A DNA stretch of 64,000 nucleotides, from the NCBI GenBank assembly GCA_019241645.1, contig JAFAWQ010000043.1, positions 62,001-126,000 on the forward strand. The letters run 5' to 3'. The notes below the pieces were generated by a model. The model ran no database searches. It worked only from the letters and a program-made list of their open reading frames with translations, and was not told where the DNA came from. Source of the DNA: Alphaproteobacteria bacterium. GTDB taxonomy: Bacteria; Pseudomonadota; Alphaproteobacteria; Micropepsales; Micropepsaceae. Both the position numbers and the translations under genes were made by a program. Positions 27,905-34,615 of this stretch are shown here, piece by piece; the first letter of the stretch is position 1, and each line of letters opens with the position of its first letter.

Positions 27905-28651
27905 ATGAGCGCGCTCAACCTCCTCTCCGATCCGCACGCCTGGGCGAGCCTCGCCACGCTGACCGTGCTCGAGATCGTGCTGGGGATCGACAACATCGTG
28001 TTCCTGTCGATTGCTTCGCATCGCCTGGCGCCGGAGAGCCGGCCCGCGGCGCGGCGCATCGGCCTTTCGCTGGCGCTCATCATGCGCATTGCGCTGCTCA
28101 CCAGCATCGCGGCGATTATCGGATTGTCCCGGCCGGTCGTCACCTTGTGGGGCGAAGCATTTTCGTGGCGCGACATCGTGTTTGCGGCTGGCGGCCTGTT
28201 TCTGCTCACCAAGGGCACGCGCGAAATCCACGGCATGGTGGAGGGCGAAGAGGACGAACACCGGCAAGGGGGACATGCCTCGTTTGCCGGCGTCATCGTG
28301 CAGATCGCGCTGTTCGATCTCGTCTTCTCCATCGACTCCGTGGTGACCGCGGTGGGCATGGCGGAGCATCTGACGGTGATGATCGCCGCAGTAGTGCTGG
28401 CGATGATCGTGATGCTGGCGGCGTCGGGCCCCGTTTCCGAGTTCGTGCATCGCAACCCCACCGTGAAAATGCTGGCGCTGAGTTTCCTGTTGCTGATCGG
28501 CATGTCGTTGGTGGCGGATGCCATGCACGTGCACATCCCGCGGGGTTACCTATACTTCGCGATCGCCTTCTCGGGCATTGTCGAAGCGCTCAACCGATTG
28601 GCCGCGCGACGGCGGCGGAAAAATCAGACTGCTCCACCCCGGCGCGCCTGA
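27905..28651 (+). CDS. TerC family integral membrane protein
   Basis: The product is 248 aa with about seven membrane helices. The TerC signatures LEIVLGIDNIVFLSIASHRL and DLVFSIDSVVTAVGM carry the acidic residues thought to bind metal ions. Members (YgaP/Alx-like) export Mn2+ or help protein secretion complexes. The cytosolic loop near residue 110 is charged and histidine-containing (EGEEDEHRQGGHA). It starts directly after PAP2 and its end overlaps the convergent tadA by 28 bp. Confidence 0.9.
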   Translation: MSALNLLSDPHAWASLATLTVLEIVLGIDNIVFLSIASHRLAPESRPAARRIGLSLALIMRIALLTSIAAIIGLSRPVVTLWGEAFSWRDIVFAAGGLFLLTKGTREIHGMVEGEEDEHRQGGHASFAGVIVQIALFDLVFSIDSVVTAVGMAEHLTVMIAAVVLAMIVMLAASGPVSEFVHRNPTVKMLALSFLLLIGMSLVADAMHVHIPRGYLYFAIAFSGIVEALNRLAARRRRKNQTAPPRRA

Positions 28652-29085
28652 AAGAATTTGCGCAAGAGGTCACCAGCCCCATTCGCATCGCCGGCGCGCG
28701 AAACTTGCGGCCGATGATTGCAGGTAGGCTGCTCGAAAAAGCGCGGGCCATGCAGCACCGCGCCGCCCTTTGAATCCTCGGCCGCGAACACCAGCCGCGC
28801 GATCCGCGCCAGCGCAATCGCGCCGACGCACATCGCGCACGGTTCCAGCGTCACATAGAGCGTGGTGCCGACCAGCCGCTCGTTGTCCATGATCCGCGCG
28901 CCGTTGCGGATCACCAGCATCTCGGCATGCGCGGTGGGATCGCGTTTCTCGACAATGCGGTTGCCGTCGGCCGACAGGAATTCGCCGTCTGCGCCCACCA
29001 GCACCGCGCCCACGGGTACTTCCCCGCGCTTGGCCGCCGCCTCGGCCTCGTGCAGCGCCTGTGCTATCCAGCCTTCGTCATCCAT
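28624..29085 (-). CDS. tadA: tRNA-adenosine (A34) deaminase
   Basis: The product is 153 aa. It converts A34 to inosine in tRNA-Arg(ACG). The start at 29085 (MDDEGWIAQALHEAEAAAKR) is chosen because it is where family similarity begins; an open frame runs much further upstream but overlaps rluB. Zinc and catalytic residues are H53-A-E55 (TAHAEML) and C83-x2-C86 (LEPCAMCVGAI). The PVGAVLV segment near residue 24 is conserved. It is divergent from rluB, with starts only 15 bp apart. Confidence 0.93.
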   Translation of the reverse strand: MDDEGWIAQALHEAEAAAKRGEVPVGAVLVGADGEFLSADGNRIVEKRDPTAHAEMLVIRNGARIMDNERLVGTTLYVTLEPCAMCVGAIALARIARLVFAAEDSKGGAVLHGPRFFEQPTCNHRPQVSRAGDANGAGDLLRKFFQARRGGAV

Positions 29086-29100
29086 CTCGCGGGCGCCTCC

Positions 29101-29862
29101 TTGGCCGACGATAGCAGCGAAGCGGGCGAACGCATCGCCAAGATCATCGCCCGGGTGGGCATCTGCTCCCGGCGCGACGCCGAGAAGCTGATCGCCGACG
29201 GCCGGGTGACGCTCGACGGCGAGGCCGTCAGCCAGCAGGGCACCCGCGCGCGCGAAGACCAGGCCATCGCCATCGACGGCCGGCCGATCAAGAATGCCGA
29301 ACCCACGCGGCTGTGGCGCTACCACAAGCCGACAGGGCTGGTGACCACCCACCGCGACCCGCAGGGCCGCCCTACCGTGTTCGAGAAGCTGCCGTCGCGG
29401 CTGCCGCGGGTAGTCTCGGTCGGCCGCCTGGATATCAACTCGGAAGGGCTGCTGCTGCTGACCAATGACGGCGCCTTCGCCCGCAGCCTCGAGCTGCCGG
29501 CCGCCGGCTGGGAGCGGAAATACCGCGTCCGCCTGTTCGGCCGCATCACCCAGGCCGACCTCGACAGGCTGGCGCTGGGCACCACCTTGGACGGCGTCCG
29601 ATATGGCCCGGTGATCGCCGACCTGGAGCGCTCCAAAGGGCACTACGCCTGGGCCAGCGTGCGCCTCAAGGAGGGCAAGAACCGCGAGGTGAAGCGGCTG
29701 ATGGAGTCGCTGGGCTGCAAGGTCGCCCGCCTGATCCGGACACAGTTCGGGCCGTTCCATCTCGGCCAGCTGGAGCCCGGCCACACGGAGGAAATCGCCG
29801 CCAAAGTCTGGCGCCCGCTTCTGGGGATGGGGAAGAAAAAGCCGCCGGTCGCTTCCAATTAG
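29101..29862 (+). CDS. 23S rRNA pseudouridine synthase of the RluB/RsuA type
   Basis: The product is 253 aa if translation begins at the TTG at 29101, just beyond the divergent tadA start; no ATG fits without overlapping tadA and there is no strong ribosome site, so the start is uncertain. The S4 domain lies at residues 8-60 (ERIAKIIARVGICSRRDAEK) and the catalytic loop is GRLDINSEGLLLLTNDG with the active Asp. The C-terminal AWASVRLKEGKNREVKRLME motif is typical. It modifies uridine in the large (or small) subunit rRNA. Confidence 0.88.
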   Translation: MADDSSEAGERIAKIIARVGICSRRDAEKLIADGRVTLDGEAVSQQGTRAREDQAIAIDGRPIKNAEPTRLWRYHKPTGLVTTHRDPQGRPTVFEKLPSRLPRVVSVGRLDINSEGLLLLTNDGAFARSLELPAAGWERKYRVRLFGRITQADLDRLALGTTLDGVRYGPVIADLERSKGHYAWASVRLKEGKNREVKRLMESLGCKVARLIRTQFGPFHLGQLEPGHTEEIAAKVWRPLLGMGKKKPPVASN

Positions 29863-29870
29863 CAGAATAT

Positions 29871-30004
29871 CCTCCCCCGCTGGCGGGGGAGGTGGATCCC
29901 ATGAGCGAAGCGAAATGCGAGACGGTAGGGGGCGGCGTAGAACAAGTCCCCCTTCCGCCTCGCCCGCAACAGCGGCTCGGCACCTCCCCCGCGAGCGGGG
30001 GAGG
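29871..30004. repeat. 134-bp intergenic palindromic repeat element
   Basis: Both ends are 22-bp near-perfect palindromes of the type CCTCCCCCGC...GGGGGAGG (29871-29892 and 29983-30004). The interior has complementary patches, such as GAGCGAAGCGAA and GGCTCGGCACCTCC. This structure is typical of short repetitive intergenic elements dispersed in alphaproteobacterial chromosomes, often seen after genes in GC-rich genomes. It sits after rluB and directly before the accessory island. It could act as a transcript end or as a remnant of a small non-autonomous element. Confidence 0.75.
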
Positions 30005-30015
30005 ATAAGCAGGCG

Positions 30016-30426
30016 TCAGAAGAATGTGGCGAGGAACGCGGCAGCGTCGTCGGAGATGCCGGCGATCTTGTCGGTGGCCTGGCGGTAGAATTTGAAATTG
30101 AGCTCGGTTTCCGGCCGGCCGTCCTTCCAGTCGGTGAAGGGCTTGAGTTCGCTCCGCCCCAGCGCGCGTTTAGCGAGCGCTGTGCGCTGCACGGTGATGC
30201 TCACCCGCGGCGTCTGCCGTTCCACGCCACGTTTTTTTGGCGTCGCTTCCGCCGACGTGACGCGACCGCGCGCGATCAGCCCCGGCCCGCCCGTGTTCTC
30301 GCTGGCGAAGACGAACACGGTGTCGCCCGGCGCGATGTGCTTGCCGCCATACATCGTCTTCTGCGCGATGAAGACGAACACCTTCGCCCGCACATCCGGC
30401 ACATGAGCTTTGATGACGTAGGGCAT
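30016..30426 (-). CDS. small PUA/EVE-like protein, function unknown
   Basis: The product is 136 aa from the ATG at 30426; a longer in-frame start adds nine residues. The N-terminal half (KAHVPDVRAKVFVF, then APGDTVFVFASENTGGPGLI) has the pattern of a PUA-like barrel such as EVE or ASCH, in which a 'pGD-x-v-x-vy' strand is followed by 'v-a-x-g-x-v'. The fold assignment is inferred from pattern only. The C-terminus (KPFTDWKDGRPETELNFKFY) would close the barrel. The first 125 bp recur twice further right, each after a toxin-antitoxin module. EVE domains read modified bases and are frequent in defence islands. Confidence 0.6.
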   Translation of the reverse strand: MPYVIKAHVPDVRAKVFVFIAQKTMYGGKHIAPGDTVFVFASENTGGPGLIARGRVTSAEATPKKRGVERQTPRVSITVQRTALAKRALGRSELKPFTDWKDGRPETELNFKFYRQATDKIAGISDDAAAFLATFF

Positions 30427-30545
30427 GTCGGTCTTTCGATCTGGCGAGCGCATTCATGTGGCACTGCGGCGGCATCGCGCAAGCCCGCTATTGCCAGACA
30501 AGTCTCCTTTCAATATGATAAACAGTAAGGATGTAAGGAGGATGG

Positions 30546-30761
30546 ATGGCGACTGGAACGCTCACGAGCAAGGGACAAACCACGATACCGAAGCAAATCC
30601 GGGACGGATTGGGGCTGCGGCCCAAAGACGAGATTCACTACACTCTGCTGCCCGATGGCACCGTCATCATGCGGGCCAAGAAGCGCGGGCTCACCAGCCT
30701 TTATGGCGCGTTGCATCGGCCGGGCCGCCGGCCTCTACCCTTGGCGAAGTTGAAGCGTTGA
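30546..30761 (+). CDS. AbrB/SpoVT-fold antitoxin (VapB/MazE-like)
   Basis: The product is 71 aa. A strong AAGGAGG ribosome site precedes the start. Residues 4-45 are the swapped-hairpin AbrB DNA-binding domain: TLTSKGQTTIPKQIRDGLGL, RPKDEIHYTLLPDGTVIM. The C-terminal tail (LHRPGRRPLPLAK) is the toxin-neutralising part. It is followed after 3 bp by a PIN-domain toxin, so it is the antitoxin of a type II module and probably represses its own promoter. Confidence 0.9.
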   Translation: MATGTLTSKGQTTIPKQIRDGLGLRPKDEIHYTLLPDGTVIMRAKKRGLTSLYGALHRPGRRPLPLAKLKR

Positions 30762-30764
30762 GCG

Positions 30765-31166
30765 ATGCGCGGCCTCGACACCAACGTATTGATCCGCTTT
30801 CTGCTGCGCGACGATCGCCGGCAGGCGGCGGCCGCGCGTGCGGCGATTGAACAGGCGCTGGCCACAGGCGAGCCCGCTGTCATCTCGCTGGTCACACTGG
30901 CGGAGACCGAATGGGTGCTGCGCTCCCGGGCCAAACTGGGCAAGCACGCCCTCCTCGCCGTGTTCAAGCAGCTGCTTGAGGCGCGCGACCTTCTCTTCGA
31001 AAGCGAAGAGGCGGTGGAGGAAGCGGTTTTTTCGTACGAACACAGCAAGGCGGATTTCGCGGAATGCCTGATGCTGGCGCAGTATCGCCGCATGGGCTGC
31101 GCCGCGATGCTCACCTTCGATGCCCGTGCCGCGAAATTGCCCGGCGTGGAACTAATCGCGGCCTGA
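30765..31166 (+). CDS. PIN-domain ribonuclease toxin (VapC-like)
   Basis: The product is 133 aa with a full PIN active site: D5 (GLDTNVLIR), E47 (LAETEWVL), D97 (KADFAECL) and D119 (LTFDARA). It should cleave RNA, usually tRNA or rRNA, when free of its antitoxin. The adjacent AbrB-type antitoxin ends 3 bp before it. Right after its stop codon comes the first truncated copy of the PUA/EVE-like gene start. Confidence 0.9.
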   Translation: MRGLDTNVLIRFLLRDDRRQAAAARAAIEQALATGEPAVISLVTLAETEWVLRSRAKLGKHALLAVFKQLLEARDLLFESEEAVEEAVFSYEHSKADFAECLMLAQYRRMGCAAMLTFDARAAKLPGVELIAA

Positions 31167-31184
31167 CCCCCCTGGCCGTCCGCA

Positions 31185-31307
31185 TTCTCGCTAGCAAACG
31201 AACACGATGTTGCCGGCCGCGATCTGCTTGCCGCCAACCATCGTCTTCTGCGCGGTGAAGACGAACACCCTCGCCCGCACATCCTGGCCAGGAGCTTTGA
31301 TGACGTA
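31185..31307 (-). pseudogene. truncated copy of the PUA/EVE-like gene start (copy 2)
   Basis: This 123-bp stretch is clearly homologous to 30296-30420, the first 125 bp of the PUA/EVE-like gene, on the same strand. It has lost 2 bp, which puts a stop after FVC, and shows about ten or more other changes. Only the 5' part of the gene is represented; the copy stops close to the PIN toxin's stop codon. It is not expected to make a protein. Confidence 0.8.
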
Positions 31308-31344
31308 GGTTGGCACTTGTTTTGCGGAGGCTCTCTAGAGTAAT

Positions 31345-31361
31345 GTGACTATTGTAGTCAC
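31345..31361. promoter_or_regulatory. palindromic operator of the Phd-PIN module
   Basis: A perfect inverted repeat GTGACT-N5-AGTCAC sits 12 bp before the Phd antitoxin start. Type II antitoxins of the Phd family repress their own operon by binding such palindromes, so this is the likely autoregulatory operator. Confidence 0.6.
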
Positions 31362-31372
31362 GGAGGCTCGTC

Positions 31373-31615
31373 ATGCGCAACATCCAGCTTCGCGAGGCGA
31401 AGGAGCGCCTTTCGGCGGTGGTGGACGATGCCGTGGAGGGAAAGCCTTCTGTCATTACGCGCCACGGCAGGCGCGATGCCGTGGTGCTCGGCTACGAGCA
31501 GTGGAAGAAGCTTTCGTCGGTACCCTCTTTGGGTCAGCTGCTGATGGCGGCGCCGGTCGAGCCATCCGACATTCCCGCGCGCAACCGGAAAGGCCTGCGC
31601 AGCGCGAAACTCTAG
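31373..31615 (+). CDS. Phd/YefM-family antitoxin
   Basis: The product is 80 aa. The N-terminal Phd/YefM DNA-binding domain reads IQLREAKERLSAVVDDAVEG, then PSVITRHGRRDAVVLGYEQW. The C-terminal part (ARNRKGLRSAKL) should wrap the partner toxin. It is preceded by a GGAGG ribosome site and a palindromic operator, and the PIN toxin begins one base after its stop, so they are co-translated. Confidence 0.9.
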   Translation: MRNIQLREAKERLSAVVDDAVEGKPSVITRHGRRDAVVLGYEQWKKLSSVPSLGQLLMAAPVEPSDIPARNRKGLRSAKL

Positions 31616-31616
31616 C

Positions 31617-32051
31617 ATGTACCTGTTCGATACCGACGTGATCTCCGCGAGCGCGCCGGCGAGGCGGAGCAATCCGGCCCTGCTCGACTGGATGCATCGG
31701 AATTCCGAGCAGCTCTATCTCTCCGCCATCACGGTTGCCGAAATCGAGGACGGCATTGCGAAAGCGCGGCGGCAAGGTGCCAGCCGCAAAGCCCAGCTGC
31801 TGTCGCAGTGGCTGGAGGTGCTGCTGCACCTCTACAGCGAGCGGGTGCTTCCCTTCGACGTGGCAGCGGCGCGGATTGCCGGTGGCCTGTCAGACATGGC
31901 GCGAAGCAAAGGCCAGTCGCCGGGCTTTCCCGATATCGCCATTGCGGCCATCGCGCAGGCGAACGGGTTGACGGTGCTGACCCGGAACCTGAAACACTTC
32001 TCCGTTTTTGGCACCCCCACTCACGATCCTTTCCGCGCCTTGCCAGATTAA
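31617..32051 (+). CDS. PIN-domain ribonuclease toxin (FitB/VapC-like)
   Basis: The product is 144 aa. Active site residues are D5 (LFDTDVIS), E42 (TVAEIEDGI), D106 (GFPDIAIAAIA) and N124 (VLTRNLKHF), the usual FitB/VapC layout with Asn in the last position. It forms a type II module with the Phd antitoxin. It has no close similarity to the PIN toxin at 30765. Its stop codon lies 26 bp before the second truncated copy of the PUA/EVE-like gene start. Confidence 0.9.
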   Translation: MYLFDTDVISASAPARRSNPALLDWMHRNSEQLYLSAITVAEIEDGIAKARRQGASRKAQLLSQWLEVLLHLYSERVLPFDVAAARIAGGLSDMARSKGQSPGFPDIAIAAIAQANGLTVLTRNLKHFSVFGTPTHDPFRALPD

Positions 32052-32077
32052 CGGACAAGGTGACCTAGCCGCCTACA

Positions 32078-32202
32078 TTCTCGCTGGCGAAGACGAACAC
32101 GGTGTCGCCCGGCGCGATGTTCTTGCCGCCATACATCGTCTTCTGCGCGGTGAAGACGAACACCTTCGCCCGCACATCCGGCACATGGGCTTTGATGAGA
32201 TA
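32078..32202 (-). pseudogene. truncated copy of the PUA/EVE-like gene start (copy 3)
   Basis: This 125-bp stretch aligns with 30296-30420 without gaps and with only a handful of mismatches, on the same strand. Its reading frame remains intact up to a stop right after ASENVGG, just inside the homologous segment, so at most a 45-aa peptide is possible. It lies between the second PIN toxin and the FRG-DUF262 operon. Confidence 0.82.
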
Positions 32203-32306
32203 GCGCAAGTTTTCGCCGCGACAGATTCTAAGCCGGAAAACACTACCATAACAATTCTGTATCATAGGCAGTAAGATTATTTGGAGCGAATCAGCGCTGG
32301 TTGCCA

Positions 32307-33113
32307 ATGGCGCGAATAATAATCTTTCGACCGACTAGTCTGCCCAACTACATGCAGACCGTTCAGGACCTACAGCGCCGCGCCGGGCACGCGCTTTGGT
32401 TTCGAGGAAGTGGCAACATCGCTCACGCACTGGAGCCCTCACTCTATCGGCATCCGACGAGTAAGAAGCCCCTAGAACTACAGCTTCTTGAGCGGCAACT
32501 CATGACCCGGTTTCGTCAACGGAGCCTTCCTTACCATTCGCGCAACCTGTCGGATGATTGGGAAGCGCTGTTCTTCATGCAGCACTACGGCGTACCAACT
32601 CGCCTTTTAGACTGGACAGAAAACTCGCTAGTCGCTCTACATTTTGCGCTGATGTCGTCCTCAATCGGCGGGCGATCAGGCAAACCTAAGACTGCAATCA
32701 TTTGGGTCCTGAATCCGCACCTGTGGAACGAGCGGTCGCTTCAACATCTCTCATATCAAGGTGGACCACTTGCCCCCGGTGATGCTGGTCTTAAAGGTTA
32801 CGCACCGGCGGATTTGCCCGGCGTCGTCGCAGACTTCCCAGTTTGCTTGTATGGAGCGTACAACAGTCCTCGCATTGCTGCTCAACAAGGCGTATTCACA
32901 ATTTTTGGAACCAGTGGCGACTCCATGCAATCGCTAGTCAAAAATGGAACATTTCCCCTGAAGGCGTTGAGCGGCATTGCGATTCACCCATCGCGTATTT
33001 CGCGCATGCGCACCGCCCTTCTTAACCAAGGCATAACCGAGTCAGTAGTGTTTCCAGACCTAGAGGGTTTGGCTCGTGAAACAAAAAGGCACTTCGGATT
33101 TAAGGTGCGATGA
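32307..33113 (+). CDS. FRG-domain protein, first gene of a candidate defence operon
   Basis: The product is 268 aa (ATG at 32307; a TTG six bases earlier is possible, and the nearest GGAG at 32283 is distant). The FRG domain starts with W31-F-R-G34 and contains the diagnostic M91-QHYGVPTRLLDW103 segment followed by LVALHFAL. The domain name reflects the conserved Phe-Arg-Gly; its biochemical activity is not established. The remaining half (AIIWVLNPHLWN onward) is the usual C-terminal extension. It is AT-richer than its surroundings and overlaps the DUF262 gene by 4 bp (ATGA). The pair is not one I recognise as a characterised defence system. Confidence 0.85.
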   Translation: MARIIIFRPTSLPNYMQTVQDLQRRAGHALWFRGSGNIAHALEPSLYRHPTSKKPLELQLLERQLMTRFRQRSLPYHSRNLSDDWEALFFMQHYGVPTRLLDWTENSLVALHFALMSSSIGGRSGKPKTAIIWVLNPHLWNERSLQHLSYQGGPLAPGDAGLKGYAPADLPGVVADFPVCLYGAYNSPRIAAQQGVFTIFGTSGDSMQSLVKNGTFPLKALSGIAIHPSRISRMRTALLNQGITESVVFPDLEGLARETKRHFGFKVR

Positions 33114-34219
33114 GTAAGTCCAAATCGAACCTCAAAGTGACACCCGGCGAGGCTAGAACGCTTTCTTGGTGGAAGACCCGCAAAGACAAAATCGACATGG
33201 ACCCGCCGTACCAACGCAGAGGGCGGTTGTGGTCCAAGACTGATAAGGGGTATCTTATCGACTCAATCCTAAATGGATTTGATGTTCCGAAATTGTATGT
33301 CGCGGACTTCACGTATGTAGACTCTAAGCTCAACCGCAAGCGACTTCCTTACGCGATTATCGATGGCAAACAACGGTTCGAGGCAATTTTCGATTTCTTT
33401 GCGGGAGAAATCACTCTTAATCCCGATTTCTTGTTGCTGGAAAATCCGGGTCTCAAACTTGGGGGGTTGGGATACCGTGATCTTGCTCGGAACCACGCGG
33501 AAATTGCAGAGACATTCGATAATTACAATCTATCCGTAATGAGCGTGATCACTAACAGCGAGGCGCTTATCAACGAACTGTTTGTGCGCCTAAATCGAAG
33601 CAAACCCCTTACGGGTGCAGAAATCAGAAATGCTATGGCGGGCCCCGCGCCGGCGGTAATTCGCCAGCTCGCAAAGCACGAGTTCTTTGTAGAGCTAGTG
33701 TCCTTTACCATGCAACGCGGCCAAGATCTCAACGCGGCGTCGAAGCTCCTGTTATTTGAGTTCAGCGACAAACCTCAAGAGACAAAGAAAAGCAGTTTGG
33801 ACAGTTTCGTTAGATCGGCGACCAAAAAACGTTCTCAATTGGAACTTGCTGCTCGCCGGACTATTGCCGGCCTCAATATAATGACAGAAATCTTCCTTCC
33901 AAAGGACCGGCTTTTAGTGTCGAACGGCGTGATACCAGTCTATTATTGGTTCATTCGCTCACTCAAAGAACCCGAGTATCGCCTAGTACGTGACTTTCTT
34001 GTCCGATTTGAAGAACAACGGAAAGCGAACAGACAAAGGGCGGAAAGAAGTAGCCGAACTGCCAGCCTTGATCAGGAGTTACTGGAGTACGATCAGTACA
34101 ACCGCAGTACGAATGATTTGGCAAGCTACAATGGCCGAATCGAAATTTTGAAGCGGCGCTTTTCCAAGTTTGTTTCTACCGCGGGGGCACCGAATCTCTT
34201 CGAATCGCAGGAGCGATGA
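33110..34219 (+). CDS. DUF262-domain protein, second gene of the FRG operon
   Basis: The product is 369 aa. The DUF262 (GmrS-N-type, ParB-like) domain is marked by PPYQRRGRLWSKTDKGYLI, the nucleotide-site signature D85-G-K-Q-R89 (canonical DGQQR) and F158-V-R-L-N162 with KPLTGAEIRNAM. In GmrSD, SspE and BrxU this domain binds or hydrolyses nucleotides and controls an attached nuclease. No DUF1524/HNH motif is present here, and the C-terminal 100 residues are charged and helical, so an effector may come from the FRG partner. Base composition is notably lower in GC than in the flanks, and rarer codons are used. Coupled to the FRG gene by a 4-bp overlap. Confidence 0.87.
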   Translation: MSKSKSNLKVTPGEARTLSWWKTRKDKIDMDPPYQRRGRLWSKTDKGYLIDSILNGFDVPKLYVADFTYVDSKLNRKRLPYAIIDGKQRFEAIFDFFAGEITLNPDFLLLENPGLKLGGLGYRDLARNHAEIAETFDNYNLSVMSVITNSEALINELFVRLNRSKPLTGAEIRNAMAGPAPAVIRQLAKHEFFVELVSFTMQRGQDLNAASKLLLFEFSDKPQETKKSSLDSFVRSATKKRSQLELAARRTIAGLNIMTEIFLPKDRLLVSNGVIPVYYWFIRSLKEPEYRLVRDFLVRFEEQRKANRQRAERSSRTASLDQELLEYDQYNRSTNDLASYNGRIEILKRRFSKFVSTAGAPNLFESQER

Positions 34220-34260
34220 GGCATACATGGGTAAAGAGTCAGACGCGTAGCCGCCGCGTT

Positions 34261-34479
34261 CTAGGGGTTTAGTATTTTGTGGTGTCCCCGCCAATTCGCC
34301 CGCGCCGCATTGAGGCTTTCGCGGTTGGCGCCGCCGGCGAGATCGGGATGATCGGCCGATTGCGCGGGATCGTCCTCCCAGCCGCACACCTTGCAGATTT
34401 CATAAGCGCCGCGTTCGCTTAGCGGCCTATGTCTGCAAACGCGGCCAGGCTTTCTTGCGATGAATTCCCCTGGCCCCAC
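34261..34479 (-). CDS. CPCC-type small protein, N-terminus degenerate
   Basis: The product is at most 72 aa. The second half matches the cysteine-rich CPCC family: GAYEICKVCGWEDDPAQSAD and GGANRESLNAARANW. The family's N-terminal C-P-C-C-G motif is missing; at that point the frame reads GRVCRHRPLSERG with only one Cys. The first residues come from sequence that lies against the flank of the island, so the gene may have been cut or may be decaying. Function of the family is unknown. Confidence 0.5.
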   Translation of the reverse strand: MGPGEFIARKPGRVCRHRPLSERGAYEICKVCGWEDDPAQSADHPDLAGGANRESLNAARANWRGHHKILNP

Positions 34480-34552
34480 TAACGGCCACCGCGGGAGCCG
34501 AGTGGGCGGGGCTGCGGGGCTGCGACCAAGAGGGTGGGAACCAGCTCTCTCG

Positions 34553-34600
34553 CCAATGGTTTGCAGTCACTCCTCCAATGGTTTGCAGTCACTCCTCCAA
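34553..34600. repeat. 22-bp tandem repeat, 2.2 copies
   Basis: The unit CCAATGGTTTGCAGTCACTC plus CT is repeated exactly twice, then four more bases. It lies just upstream of the alpha/beta hydrolase start, at the right edge of the island. Confidence 0.85.
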
Positions 34601-34615
34601 CCAAACGCGGCTTGT

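Noticed and set aside
30546-34219. Integrative element or transposon
   Set aside because: No integrase, transposase, terminal inverted repeats or tRNA target were found; the repeated gene start is reported instead as a finding.
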